A DNA stretch of 64,000 nt, from positions 124,001 to 188,000 of the forward strand of contig JBOEGE010000006.1 in assembly GCA_050633265.1 (NCBI GenBank), in the 5' to 3' direction. This stretch comes from JBLHZY01 sp050633265. GTDB taxonomy: Bacteria; Pseudomonadota; Alphaproteobacteria; Rhodobacterales; Rhodobacteraceae. A model generated the notes under the pieces. The model was not told the DNA's origin and searched no databases. It saw only the letters and a list, made by a program, of their open reading frames with translations. Shown here one piece after another: positions 43,855 through 52,887 of this stretch. A program made the translations under genes and the position numbers. Position 1 is the first letter of the stretch. Every line of letters starts with the position of its first letter.

Positions 43855-43880
43855 GACATTTTTAGGCGAATGGGCCTGTT

Positions 43881-45194
43881 TCAGAGATTGTCGAGCATAT
43901 CATTGATGCGCGATTCCGCTGTTGCCAGCGCCTCATCAACGGTTTTGTCGCCATTCACAGCCGAGCCAACCTCTTCGCCAATGATGTCTTGAATGGCGAA
44001 TTGGCGCTGAACTTCCGCAGGCAAAGATTGGCCAGTCTGCGCGATTTTCGCAATGTTATCGCGGTGTGGCAGGCCCTGGAATTCCGGCATATCAAACACA
44101 GCCTTTACCGCAGGCAAGTGACCCGTGCGCGCCCATTGGAAATCATTGTCGGCAAGGAATTTGAACAATTTGCCAATGGCTTCCATCTTCTCATCGTCGC
44201 GCTTGGCTGTCGGAACGACCCAGCCATGACCATCGGCATATGTGCTGTCTTTCCCAGCAAAGAACTGCGGGATCGGATAAACGGTATAGCCCCCATCCGA
44301 GATCGCATTGCCCGCTTCATGGGATTGTGCCTCGTAAGACCCGATCAGCCAGGTGCCATTCACCGCGATGCCGCCCTCACCATTGGTAAAGCCCGAAACA
44401 GCCGCTGGATAATCCATGTCAACGGTCGTCAGCCCCTCATCTTTGATCTTCTTGAGAAAGGCAACGGCGGCCTTTGCTTCGGGTGTGTTGAGCTTGATGC
44501 CGCTTGGATCGCTGAAGAAATCCGAATTCTGCTGCTGCAAAAGCGTATAAAGAACGCGCGCATAAGCGGCCGTTTCATTGGCAAGGATCTGCACCAGATA
44601 TGGCTTGCCAGTGGCCGCCTTAAACTTGGCACCCATCTCGAAGAACTCATCTGTTGAAGTCGGCAACATGGGCGAGCCATCAGCATTCACGAGGCCAGCT
44701 TCTTTCATCATGTTCATGTTGACGTGAAACAGCATCGTCCAGTTATCAAACGGCAGACCATACATTTTGCCGTCCTTGGTCACACCACCTGCGCCCGCAT
44801 CGGTAAAGGAAGCAGGATCAATGGATTGCGAGGCCAGAAGATCATCAAGCGGCTGAAGCAACCCGCGCGATTGGTAATCCGAAATCACCGAGTAATGCAT
44901 CGAGACAACATCCGGCGCAGAGCGCGATGCAAGCTGCGCATTCAGCTGGTCATAGCCGGGCCATTCGACATGGGTCACATTGACCTTGATGCCGGGATTA
45001 TCGGCCTGAAATTTATTGGTCAGCGCGGTGATAATCCCGCATTCGCCAACGGCGGCGGAGACATCCGTCACATCGCCGTAATCGGCCTCACAGGCGCCGA
45101 AAAAGCGCTGAAGTTCGATGGTTGTATCAGCCGAAGCCATAGAGCCAATGCTGAGAAGTGCCGCAGATGCAGTTCCGAGAAGAAAGCGTTTCAT
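43881..45194 (-). CDS. Sugar ABC transporter substrate-binding protein
   Basis: A 437-residue binding protein of the CUT1 (SBP_bac_1) family. Signal peptide MKRFLLGTASAALLSIGSMASA; mature region with FQADNPGIKVNVTHVEWPGYDQLNAQLASRSAPDVV typical of the family, then YGLPFDNWTML and a C-terminal hinge. GGGAG precedes the ATG at 45194; the longer in-frame start is rejected because it would disrupt the signal peptide. It is unusual in being the last gene of the operon. Its ligand is inferred to be an arabinoside from the GH51 enzyme upstream. Confidence 0.88.
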   Translation of the reverse strand: MKRFLLGTASAALLSIGSMASADTTIELQRFFGACEADYGDVTDVSAAVGECGIITALTNKFQADNPGIKVNVTHVEWPGYDQLNAQLASRSAPDVVSMHYSVISDYQSRGLLQPLDDLLASQSIDPASFTDAGAGGVTKDGKMYGLPFDNWTMLFHVNMNMMKEAGLVNADGSPMLPTSTDEFFEMGAKFKAATGKPYLVQILANETAAYARVLYTLLQQQNSDFFSDPSGIKLNTPEAKAAVAFLKKIKDEGLTTVDMDYPAAVSGFTNGEGGIAVNGTWLIGSYEAQSHEAGNAISDGGYTVYPIPQFFAGKDSTYADGHGWVVPTAKRDDEKMEAIGKLFKFLADNDFQWARTGHLPAVKAVFDMPEFQGLPHRDNIAKIAQTGQSLPAEVQRQFAIQDIIGEEVGSAVNGDKTVDEALATAESRINDMLDNL

Positions 45195-45288
45195 TATGTT
45201 TACTCCCTGAGTTCGAGGCCTCTGCCTCGTTTGAAAATGTTGCCCGGCCAATTCTCCTCCAAGCCGCGCAACACATTGATGTAAGGCG

Positions 45289-46131
45289 CTATTTCACAGC
45301 CCCTCCAGATACAGCGGTCACGATGTGACGCTGGAAAAAGATGTAAACGATGACCACGGGCAAGGAGGCAAAGACCGCCTGCGCGCTCAAAAATCCAAGG
45401 CCCTCGGATTGGGCGAAATTGGTCTGGGAAGAGGCGATGCCGATGGTCAGCGTATACATGTCTTTTTTGGTCGCCGAGATGAGCGGCCACCAATAATCGT
45501 TCCATGCTTGTAAGAAGGTGAAGATGCCAAGCGTCGCCTGCGCGGGCAGGGTCAGCGGCAGCAGCACGCGCCAGAAAATGCGAAACTGTGAGGTGTTGTC
45601 CAGCAGGGCCGCCTCATCAATTTCCTTGGGAATGGCGCGGAAGAACTGGGTCATCAAAAAAACCCCAAAGGCCGAAGACATGCCGGGCAACATCAGGGTA
45701 AAATGAGTGTTGTGCATGGCAAACCAGTTGAACATCTGATGGCGCGCGATGATCACGGCTTGCTCGGGCACAGCAAGGCCAAAAAGCACCAGCACAAAGA
45801 GCGATTTGCGGAAGGGAAATTCAAGCCGCGCGAAGGCATAACCCGCCAAAGATGAAAGCACGAGAACGCCAACCGTCTGGCCCACTGCCACGATCATCGA
45901 GTTCAAAAACCACCCAAAGACATCGGAAGATTTCATGATGTTGAGGTAATTCACCAGCGTATAAGGCGCCTCAAATACCGCCTGCGTGCCACGCATCAAT
46001 TCGGCGTTGTCCTTGAGCGAAAGCCCGAGGATCCACATCACCGGCGCCATCATCACAAAGGCGAAAATAGCGGCGATCCAGAAGAGGCGGCGATTGCCCG
46101 TTAGATCATCAGCGGAATAGGTTTTGGCCAT
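45289..46131 (-). CDS. Sugar ABC transporter permease (MalG-type)
   Basis: A 280-residue CUT1 permease with six hydrophobic segments. The EAA docking loop is IPKEIDEAALLDNTSQFRIF, and the C-terminus is QRHIVTAVSGGAVK, typical of MalG/AraQ proteins. GGGGAGG precedes the ATG. It follows the MalF-type gene after three bases. Confidence 0.92.
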   Translation of the reverse strand: MAKTYSADDLTGNRRLFWIAAIFAFVMMAPVMWILGLSLKDNAELMRGTQAVFEAPYTLVNYLNIMKSSDVFGWFLNSMIVAVGQTVGVLVLSSLAGYAFARLEFPFRKSLFVLVLFGLAVPEQAVIIARHQMFNWFAMHNTHFTLMLPGMSSAFGVFLMTQFFRAIPKEIDEAALLDNTSQFRIFWRVLLPLTLPAQATLGIFTFLQAWNDYWWPLISATKKDMYTLTIGIASSQTNFAQSEGLGFLSAQAVFASLPVVIVYIFFQRHIVTAVSGGAVK

Positions 46132-46134
46132 GAT

Positions 46135-47010
46135 CTATGCCTCCCCTTTGCGGGTGGTGATCCAATATTGGACCATCGCCGCGATCAAAATGATGAGGAA
46201 CAAAATCTCAGAAGCCGCCGCGCCCATGCCCACTTCCCAGCGGATAAACCCGGCCTCGTAAATATACATCACAATGGGGCGCGAAGAGCCCGCGGGGCCG
46301 CCATTTGTCATCAGTTGGGCTTGGCCAAACAATTGAAATTGCAGCACGATTTGGATGATCGCGACCAGCATGATCGTCGCTTTGATCGAGGGCAAAGTGA
46401 TCCGTGTCAGCACGCGCCATTTGCTGGAATTGTCTAAAGCGGCGGCTTCATAAAGATCTTTCGGGATTTGCTGAAGGGCCGCGAGGAAAAGCATCATCGG
46501 CAAGCCAACACACCACCAAACGGTTGCCACCCCAACCGAGAAAAGCGACCAGCCTTTGGTTGAGAGAAAGCCGATGGGCTGCCAGCCGAAGGCTTCAAAA
46601 ATCACAGCCATCAAGCCATCGCCGGGGATGAAAACGATCCGCCAGATCAGGGTTACAATCGTCACTGAGAGGATGGAAGATGAGAAGAACAACCCGCGCA
46701 AAAAGGCCGATCCGCGCGAGGCTTTATTGAGCGCCAGCGCAAGGAAAAGCCCGAGCGCAACGAGCGTCGGAACCGAGACTGCGACAAACAAAAGCGTGTT
46801 GCGCACGGCTTGGGCGAAAATCGGATCGTTCAGCACCCGGCTATAGTTCTTCAGCCCAATAAATTGCGCGCCACCAAATAGATCGACCTTGTTGAGCGAG
46901 AGCCACATGCCCCAAAACAGCGGGAAGACCAGCAGCGCAAGAAACACCGTTAGATAGGGCGCGACAAACAGCAGGTTTTTCCAACTTGAGCGGCGGTAAC
47001 TCTCGGCCAT
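46135..47010 (-). CDS. Sugar ABC transporter permease (MalF-type)
   Basis: A 291-residue CUT1 permease with six hydrophobic segments; the N-terminus is MAESYRRSSWKNLLFVAPYL and the EAA loop IPKDLYEAAALDNSSKWRVL. The ATG at 47010 has GGGGAGG upstream and lies one base after the ATPase stop. It forms the channel with the MalG-type partner. Confidence 0.92.
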   Translation of the reverse strand: MAESYRRSSWKNLLFVAPYLTVFLALLVFPLFWGMWLSLNKVDLFGGAQFIGLKNYSRVLNDPIFAQAVRNTLLFVAVSVPTLVALGLFLALALNKASRGSAFLRGLFFSSSILSVTIVTLIWRIVFIPGDGLMAVIFEAFGWQPIGFLSTKGWSLFSVGVATVWWCVGLPMMLFLAALQQIPKDLYEAAALDNSSKWRVLTRITLPSIKATIMLVAIIQIVLQFQLFGQAQLMTNGGPAGSSRPIVMYIYEAGFIRWEVGMGAAASEILFLIILIAAMVQYWITTRKGEA

Positions 47011-47011
47011 A

Positions 47012-48109
47012 TCACGCCTCCCCGTGGTGATAAGCGCGCCCATCACCATCAAAGATATGCAGCGCATCGGGATCAATCCCAACCTGCACAATATCGCCCG
47101 CGGCAACTTCAGAGCGGCCAGAATCTTCGACGATCAGATCGGAGCCATCACCCAGCTTGCCATAAAGCAAAGTGCGATCGCCAAGCCGCTCAACCACGAC
47201 AACATTGAGCGCAAGCCCAGCCTCATCCGGCGCCACAACGCGGGTATCCTCGGCGCGAATGCCAATGGCCGAACCGCTTGATTTAAAGCCCTTGGGCAGC
47301 ACAACATGCGTCTCGATTTTACCCGCGCCTTGGACATCAATCAGCGCCCCTCGCTTGCCCGATGTGATGCTTGATGCGGGGAGGATCGACATCGCGGGCG
47401 AGCCGACAAATTCAGCCACAAAGCGGGTCGCGGGGCGCTGATAGATCTCCATCGGCGTGCCGATTTGTTCGATCTTTTTCTCATGCATAATAACGATACG
47501 ATCTGCGAGGGTCATCGCCTCGACCTGATCATGGGTGACGAAAACCATGGTTGAGCCAAGCCGCTGATGAAGCTGGGCAAGCTCAAGCCGCGTGCGCCCG
47601 CGCAGGGCTGCATCAAGGTTGGAAAGCGGCTCATCAAAGAGAAAGGCCGTGGGCTCTTTTACAATGGCGCGCCCAATGGCCACGCGCTGGCGCTGGCCGC
47701 CTGAAAGCTTGGCTGGCTTGCGATCCAACAGGTGATCAATCTCAAGAATGGTGGCGGCATCTTTGACGCGCCGATCAATCTCAGAGCGCTCTAACTTGAT
47801 GTTTTCAAGGCCAAAAGCCATATTTTGGGCGATCGTCATATGCGGATAAAGCGCATAGGATTGAAACACCATCGCAACCCCGCGCTGCCCCGGCGCCATC
47901 GTATCGATCCGCTTGCCGCCAAGATGAATTTCGCCCGCATTGACCGCCTCAAGCCCGGCGATCATCCGCAAAAGCGTCGATTTTCCGCAGCCCGATGGCC
48001 CCAGAAAAACGATGAACTCGCCGTCTGCGATATCGAGGCTGATATCATCCAATACCGTGAGCGCGCCGTAGCTTTTCGTCACGTTTTTGATCTCAATCGC
48101 AGCAGACAT
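47012..48109 (-). CDS. Sugar ABC transporter ATPase (UgpC/MsmK-type)
   Basis: A 365-residue CUT1 ATPase. Walker A GPSGCGKST, signature LSGGQRQRVAIGRAIV, Walker B FLFDEPLSNLDA, switch His in FVTHDQVEAMTL, and a C-terminal regulatory OB-type domain (residues 240-365; IGIRAEDTRVV) as in UgpC/MalK. AGGAG precedes the ATG. It follows the arabinofuranosidase gene after 34 bases. Confidence 0.94.
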   Translation of the reverse strand: MSAAIEIKNVTKSYGALTVLDDISLDIADGEFIVFLGPSGCGKSTLLRMIAGLEAVNAGEIHLGGKRIDTMAPGQRGVAMVFQSYALYPHMTIAQNMAFGLENIKLERSEIDRRVKDAATILEIDHLLDRKPAKLSGGQRQRVAIGRAIVKEPTAFLFDEPLSNLDAALRGRTRLELAQLHQRLGSTMVFVTHDQVEAMTLADRIVIMHEKKIEQIGTPMEIYQRPATRFVAEFVGSPAMSILPASSITSGKRGALIDVQGAGKIETHVVLPKGFKSSGSAIGIRAEDTRVVAPDEAGLALNVVVVERLGDRTLLYGKLGDGSDLIVEDSGRSEVAAGDIVQVGIDPDALHIFDGDGRAYHHGEA

Positions 48110-48143
48110 TTGTTCTCCTAGCTGTCAAATTCGGGCGCTGGCC

Positions 48144-49649
48144 TTAGGCGCTGAGGCGGATCATTCGGTAGCTGAGCGGGGGCAATTGGGCCGAAAGCTT
48201 GCCGCTCGAAACGCTTGCGCCCGTTCCGTCTTTGGGCGCGACGGGTTCCTGATCGGGGCCGTTTTTCGCCCCCAGATCATGGCCTTCAATCAGTTTGTCC
48301 ATCAAGACCGCGGCATGATCAAAACCCTCCAAGGAAAGCTCAAGATCAATGGCATCCGTTTCATGACGGTTCACCAAAAAGAAGGTCAAAGCGTCATCCT
48401 CGGAATGCACCCCAGAAACATCAAGATAGCTCACGCCTTTGGCAAAATCGGTGTCATACCCGGGGCAATTCACCGCCAGATCAAGCGCCGTTCCGCGCCC
48501 ATATTTTGAGCCGTAGAGATAGGGGTAATAAGTCGTCTGGCGCCAAGCGGGGCCGCCTTTAACGGTCATAATCGGGGCAATGACATTAACGAGTTGGGCA
48601 AGACAGCCCACCTTCACAACATCTGCGCGGCGGATGAATGTGTTAATGATGCAACCAACCTGAAGCACATCGGCAAAGTCGTAGATATCCTCCAAAAGAG
48701 GCGGCGCGAAGGGCCAGCCCTCATTGCCCTCAAGGATCGCTTTGTCTTGCTCGCGCGAGTGATACCAAACGTTCCATTCGTCAAAGGAAATAAAGACGTC
48801 ATGATCCGAGCGCTTCTTAGCCTTGGTCATTTTGATCACGGATGCGATTGTCTCGATGTAATCATCTAGCTGGGCGGATTTCGCGAGGTAATTCACGGTG
48901 TTATGCTCGTGATCGTCGAAATACATATGCAGCGAAATGTAATCGACGCTCTCATATGTATAGTCAAGAACGGTCGCTTCCCATTCGGGGTAGGTCGCCA
49001 TTTTGGGCGAGGAAGAGCCGCAAACAACCAGCTCGATCGACTTGTCAAAAGCGCGCATGGCCTTGGCCGTTTCAAAGGCGATGCGGCCATATTCGGCGGC
49101 GGTTTTTTGGCCGATCTGCCAGGGGCCGTCCATCTCATTGCCAAGGCACCACATCTTAACGCCCCAAGGCTCTTCGCGCCCGTTTTTCTTGCGCAGATCA
49201 GACCAATAGGTGCCGCCGGGATGGTTAACATATTCCAGAAAGGCGCGCGCCTCATCAAGACCGCGAGAGCCAAGGTTAACCGCGAGCATCATCTCGGTAT
49301 TGGCCTTCTCGGCCCATTGCGCGAATTCGTGAATGCCGATCTCGTTGCTCTCAGATGTATGCCAAGCAAGATCAAGCCGAACAGGGCGATCCTCAACCGG
49401 GCCAATGCCATCTTCCCAATTATAGGCAGAGACAAAATTGCCGCCCGGATAGCGCGTAATGGGAACATCGATCTCTTTGATCAGCTCAAGTACATCCTCG
49501 CGCCAGCCGTCTTTATCGGCGGCTGGATGGCCGGGCTCATAAATACCCGAATAAACAGCGCGGCCCAGATGCTCGACAAAGGAGCCATAGAGGCGCGGAT
49601 CAATTTCGGCGACGGTGTAGTCTTTATGTGCGGTCACAGCTGCGCGCAT
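48144..49649 (-). CDS. abfA: Alpha-N-arabinofuranosidase, GH51
   Basis: A 501-residue retaining GH51 arabinofuranosidase that releases L-arabinose from arabinosides. The acid/base Glu is in MWCLGNEMDGPWQIG and the nucleophile Glu in ISFDEWNVWYHS; the N-terminal DPRLYGSFVEHLGRAVYSGIYEP and TRYPGGNFVSAYNWEDG are diagnostic. There is no signal peptide, so it acts on imported oligosaccharides. Two ATGs are close; 49649 (MRAAVTAHKDY) fits the family, 49658 lies too close to GGAGG. It heads the transporter operon. Confidence 0.93.
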   Translation of the reverse strand: MRAAVTAHKDYTVAEIDPRLYGSFVEHLGRAVYSGIYEPGHPAADKDGWREDVLELIKEIDVPITRYPGGNFVSAYNWEDGIGPVEDRPVRLDLAWHTSESNEIGIHEFAQWAEKANTEMMLAVNLGSRGLDEARAFLEYVNHPGGTYWSDLRKKNGREEPWGVKMWCLGNEMDGPWQIGQKTAAEYGRIAFETAKAMRAFDKSIELVVCGSSSPKMATYPEWEATVLDYTYESVDYISLHMYFDDHEHNTVNYLAKSAQLDDYIETIASVIKMTKAKKRSDHDVFISFDEWNVWYHSREQDKAILEGNEGWPFAPPLLEDIYDFADVLQVGCIINTFIRRADVVKVGCLAQLVNVIAPIMTVKGGPAWRQTTYYPYLYGSKYGRGTALDLAVNCPGYDTDFAKGVSYLDVSGVHSEDDALTFFLVNRHETDAIDLELSLEGFDHAAVLMDKLIEGHDLGAKNGPDQEPVAPKDGTGASVSSGKLSAQLPPLSYRMIRLSA

Positions 49650-49671
49650 GTCCGTCATATCCTCCCATTCA

Positions 49672-49688
49672 TATCCGTTTTTCGGATT
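49672..49688. promoter_or_regulatory. Operator candidate 1 in the abfA promoter
   Basis: TATCC-N7-GGATT with an inner ATCCG-N5-CGGAT palindrome, 23 bases before the abfA start. It matches a second element at 49757 in core and spacing. Confidence 0.55.
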
Positions 49689-49756
49689 TATATCAGTAAA
49701 GTCGATACTAGGGGGCGGGTGACCGTCGCGTCAATTCATTTGTTTGGGCGATTTCG

Positions 49757-49773
49757 TATCCAAGAAGTGGATA
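49757..49773. promoter_or_regulatory. Operator candidate 2 in the abfA promoter
   Basis: TATCC-N7-GGATA with inner TATCCA-N5-TGGATA. It repeats the architecture of the element at 49672, 85 bases apart centre to centre, and lies just after the regulator's stop codon, upstream of abfA. Confidence 0.55.
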
Positions 49774-49777
49774 TAAT

Positions 49778-50698
49778 CTAAGTCCTTAGACGCAAGACAA
49801 TATCTTGATCATAATTGCCAAAACCGCGGCCAAAAATATTAATGCCGCCGGGATGTTCGGAGCCATCAGGCACAGAAATTTGCACCCGAATCGAGCGATG
49901 CTCTTCCAGTTTTAGATCCGCCAAAGAGGTATCAGAGACACGCACCCCATCGACATAGGTCCCGTCTTTGGTCACCCGGAAACTCTTGAGGTGGCCATAT
50001 TGGCTGCCTGCGAGTTTCCACCAATCCGGCGTGTATTTGCCGCGCTGATCGCCGTAATCGCCGGGCGCTGTCCAGATGGCGATTGTTGTGCCATTGATCG
50101 AGATATTGATATCCGAGGGCCAGTTGTCCGAGGTGCCAGGAACTTCGGAAGAAAGCTCCAAGATCAGCTCAAGTTCACGGATATCTTTGCCGACGATACG
50201 GGCATTGTTGGGGAACTGATAATCAACGCTTCCCCTTGTAAACCAAAGCAAACCGGCGCGCATACGATCTGGCGAGAGGAAGGTATCGGGGCTGTCGAGA
50301 TAGCCGATGATCCCATCATCCGAACACAGGCCGCAAGGCGCGATGATATCATAGCCCGAGTAAAGCCCAACAGGCATCGCGACCTCGATAATATCGTTAT
50401 CAACCTGCCGCGAGCTGGCAAAAGAGAGCACAATTTCATCATGCGCCGCACGGCAGACCTTCTGGCTACCTTTGCGCGCTTTTTGGCTTTCGGTTACAAT
50501 CAGCCCGACTTTTTCCAGCGCATTCACATGGGTCGAAGTTGAGGATTGCGGCAGTTTCAAACGGTCTGCGATTTCATTGACATTGAGCGCGCCGTTTTCG
50601 TGCAGAAGGGTTAAGATCGCAAGCCGGGCTGGAGCACCGAGACTTTTAAGAACATCGCCGCCCGTGTCCGGTGTGATCAGTAAAAACCGTTTGCTCAT
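49778..50698 (-). CDS. ArsR-type regulator with large C-terminal sensor domain
   Basis: A 306-residue regulator. Residues 15-80 form an ArsR-type winged helix (LKSLGAPARLAILTLLHENG, LNVNEIADRLKLPQSSTSTHVNALEKVGLI). The remaining 220 residues are not ArsR-like: they contain a C-x-x-C (CGLCSDDG), a long beta-rich middle (INISINGTTIAIWTAPGDYGDQRG) and an NIFGRGFGNYDQDI end. This resembles regulators next to sugar operons rather than metal sensors, so it probably senses an arabinoside. ATG at 50698 is chosen over 50704, which abuts GGGAG. It is the gene just upstream of abfA, on the same strand. Confidence 0.75.
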   Translation of the reverse strand: MSKRFLLITPDTGGDVLKSLGAPARLAILTLLHENGALNVNEIADRLKLPQSSTSTHVNALEKVGLIVTESQKARKGSQKVCRAAHDEIVLSFASSRQVDNDIIEVAMPVGLYSGYDIIAPCGLCSDDGIIGYLDSPDTFLSPDRMRAGLLWFTRGSVDYQFPNNARIVGKDIRELELILELSSEVPGTSDNWPSDINISINGTTIAIWTAPGDYGDQRGKYTPDWWKLAGSQYGHLKSFRVTKDGTYVDGVRVSDTSLADLKLEEHRSIRVQISVPDGSEHPGGINIFGRGFGNYDQDIVLRLRT

Positions 50699-50776
50699 CT
50701 GCATCTCCCTTAAGACTGAGATGTGTATCGGCTATTTGGATGCAGATCAATGTATATTCAAAAATCGGGTACAAAA

Positions 50777-50791
50777 GGGCCCGAGGCGCCC
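50777..50791 (-). terminator. Possible terminator after nirV
   Basis: On the minus strand GGGC and GCCC form a short stem followed by TTTTGT, 57 bases after the nirV stop. The stem has only four pairs, so the call is weak. The surrounding 50705-50847 region has no gene. Confidence 0.3.
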
Positions 50792-50847
50792 AATCCCAAG
50801 GCATTTGCGCGCCTGTGAGGGCAGGTTCAAGGGCGCATTGCTGGCCG

Positions 50848-51591
50848 CTAAAGCTTGTAATCGGTGACAAGGCGCAGGCCCAAATGCGCCGGTGGGCTTC
50901 CAACCGCGCAGCCTCCGCGCGCAGGATCGCGCACCAAGGTCGGGATCGCCGCGACATGTTCACCGCCAACGAAATAGGCCGGGCAGCGCGCCGGATCAAT
51001 TACGACTCCGCCTTTGCCCGCAAAGCAATCCTGGGTCCATTCCCAGACCGAACCATCAAGATCAGCAATGCCATGCGCGCTTGTTGAAAAGCTGCCAATG
51101 GGCGAGAGCCTGCGCGGCGCGAGCCCTTCGGTGAGATAGGCAGAGGCCCATGAAAGGGCAGGATCGGTGAAGACGGGATCGTGCTCTTTTGGGAGCACAT
51201 CTTGGGCCATGAAATTCCACTCTTCTACTGTCGGCAGGCGGAATTCATGGCGGGCGTTTTTGTTGAGCCAATCGACATATTGGATCACATCGGCATAGCT
51301 AAGGCCTGTTGCCGGGGTCATTTCGGGATCGGCTTTTGCCGGGGCGCGCAGCAAAAGTTCGCAAGCGCCCTGCGCTGTGCAGCGGTTCCATTCAGTGACC
51401 GTGACTTCAAAGCGCTGAACATAAATCTGCGCCCCGTTTGGCAGGGTCACAGCGCGATCAGCCATTTGCGGGACGAATTGTAAATCGGGGCCGCGTGTGG
51501 TCATCCACGCGACCCCGAGCAGTATGGCCGCCACCACCCCAGCAAAGATCTTTGTAAGGGACTTCAAAGTCTTATGGGCATTGGCGGCCAT
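50848..51591 (-). CDS. nirV: NirV, formylglycine-generating-enzyme-like protein
   Basis: A 247-residue protein with an N-terminal membrane anchor or signal (residues 12-32) and an FGE/SUMF1-like domain (FRLPTVEEWNF, GIADLDGSVWEWTQDCF, GLRLV). NirV is repeatedly found directly after nirK; it is needed for or aids nitrite reductase activity in some species, but its exact reaction is unknown. It follows nirK after 23 bases and is presumably co-transcribed. Functional FGEs have two active cysteines; Cys residues are present in this one but I did not confirm their alignment. Confidence 0.83.
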   Translation of the reverse strand: MAANAHKTLKSLTKIFAGVVAAILLGVAWMTTRGPDLQFVPQMADRAVTLPNGAQIYVQRFEVTVTEWNRCTAQGACELLLRAPAKADPEMTPATGLSYADVIQYVDWLNKNARHEFRLPTVEEWNFMAQDVLPKEHDPVFTDPALSWASAYLTEGLAPRRLSPIGSFSTSAHGIADLDGSVWEWTQDCFAGKGGVVIDPARCPAYFVGGEHVAAIPTLVRDPARGGCAVGSPPAHLGLRLVTDYKL

Positions 51592-51614
51592 GGTTTCTTA
51601 CCTCCTAACCCTGG

Positions 51615-52832
51615 TTAGAAGCTTTTGGGAGCGACGACTTGTTCCATCAGGTCGTTGTTCCACTCGCCCTCAACAACGAAGTGCGCAGTGGCGCCCAGAA
51701 GGACGGCTTCGATCAGGTTGTGGTTCACATAAGCGTAAACACCGGGCTGCTCGAAAGTATACATTGCAGCGCCTGCGCTCCCACCGCGGATGAACCAGCT
51801 TTCAAGGCCAGTTTGCGGCGCGTCAGAGAATGAACCCGCTTCCCAAACATAGTTGCCGTGGCCGCCGATGAGGTGGGGGCGTGTGTCGCGGTTGGCTTGG
51901 TTGTGGATCATCAGAACAGTTTCGCCGACTTTGGCTTTCAAGGCATTTTCACCTGTCAGCGCGCCAACGGAGCCGTTGAACACCGAGTGTGTCGGAGTGA
52001 GGGTGCGCATCGCATCGATGCTGTCGTTGTAGTCGTCACCAGCGATCTCATATTTTTTGTATTCGCCGTCATCGTCGATGGGCAGATAGAAATCCTGCTC
52101 GCCGATATAGGCAATGCTGTCGTATTTGAGCGGATTGCCTTGGCCGTCTTTGAGACCGTCGCGCGGCAGAACCATGATCGCACCGTTCATCCCGTGGGTG
52201 ACGTGGTAGGGGATCATCGCGCCGCCGGGGGCACAGTGATAAGTGAAAGTGCCCGGCTTGGTTGCTTTCCAGCGCAGAACTGTTTCTTCGCCGGGGAAGA
52301 CATGGGTCAAACCGCCGCCACCAAGCGCGCCTGTTGAGGCGTGGAAATCAATGTTGTGCTCCATTTGGCTGTCTTTTGGATTGCGCAAAGTCAGCTCAAC
52401 ATAATCGCCCTCATGCACAATGATCAGCGGGCCGGGAACCGAGCCATTATATGTCAGCGCCCAGACTTCTGCGCCTGTGTCTTCGTCAACAGTGAGCAGA
52501 ACTTCGGTTGTTTCCAAGGTGATCTCAACGATCTTCGGACCGCCTTTTGCCACTTGGTCATGTTTTGGTGCGAAGGGCGGTGCGACCAGCTCTTGTTTGA
52601 CACGGGGGAGACCCGACAGATCGACAGATGCGGCCGATGTTTGGGCGGCGGCTTCGGCTTTGACATGCTGAGGCGCGATGGCGCGTGGCGCGGCCAGCGG
52701 AGCCTTGCGTTTGATCGGTGTGGCCATGGCGCCAGAGCCGGCAACGGCCGCTGCTGCGCCTGCAAGAAGGGATCCGCGCAGAACATTGCGGCGGTTTGTT
52801 TTCATCAGGCCGGGGTTGATTTTGGTGGTCAT
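51615..52832 (-). CDS. nirK: Copper-containing nitrite reductase
   Basis: A 405-residue NirK reducing nitrite to NO in the periplasm. The twin-arginine signal is NRRNVLRGSLLAGAA. Type 1 copper ligands are visible in YHCAPGG (Cys and His) and PYHVTHGMNGA; the type 2 site and catalytic Asp lie in EHNIDFHAST, and the later His in RPHLIGGHGNYVW. Length and spacing suit the classical (class I) enzyme. AGGAG precedes the ATG. Pseudoazurin, its probable electron donor, is encoded upstream. Confidence 0.97.
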   Translation of the reverse strand: MTTKINPGLMKTNRRNVLRGSLLAGAAAAVAGSGAMATPIKRKAPLAAPRAIAPQHVKAEAAAQTSAASVDLSGLPRVKQELVAPPFAPKHDQVAKGGPKIVEITLETTEVLLTVDEDTGAEVWALTYNGSVPGPLIIVHEGDYVELTLRNPKDSQMEHNIDFHASTGALGGGGLTHVFPGEETVLRWKATKPGTFTYHCAPGGAMIPYHVTHGMNGAIMVLPRDGLKDGQGNPLKYDSIAYIGEQDFYLPIDDDGEYKKYEIAGDDYNDSIDAMRTLTPTHSVFNGSVGALTGENALKAKVGETVLMIHNQANRDTRPHLIGGHGNYVWEAGSFSDAPQTGLESWFIRGGSAGAAMYTFEQPGVYAYVNHNLIEAVLLGATAHFVVEGEWNNDLMEQVVAPKSF

Positions 52833-52887
52833 GAGACTCTCCTATTATCAAATATGGGTAGTGAATTCAGGGGGTTGAGCAGGGGGC

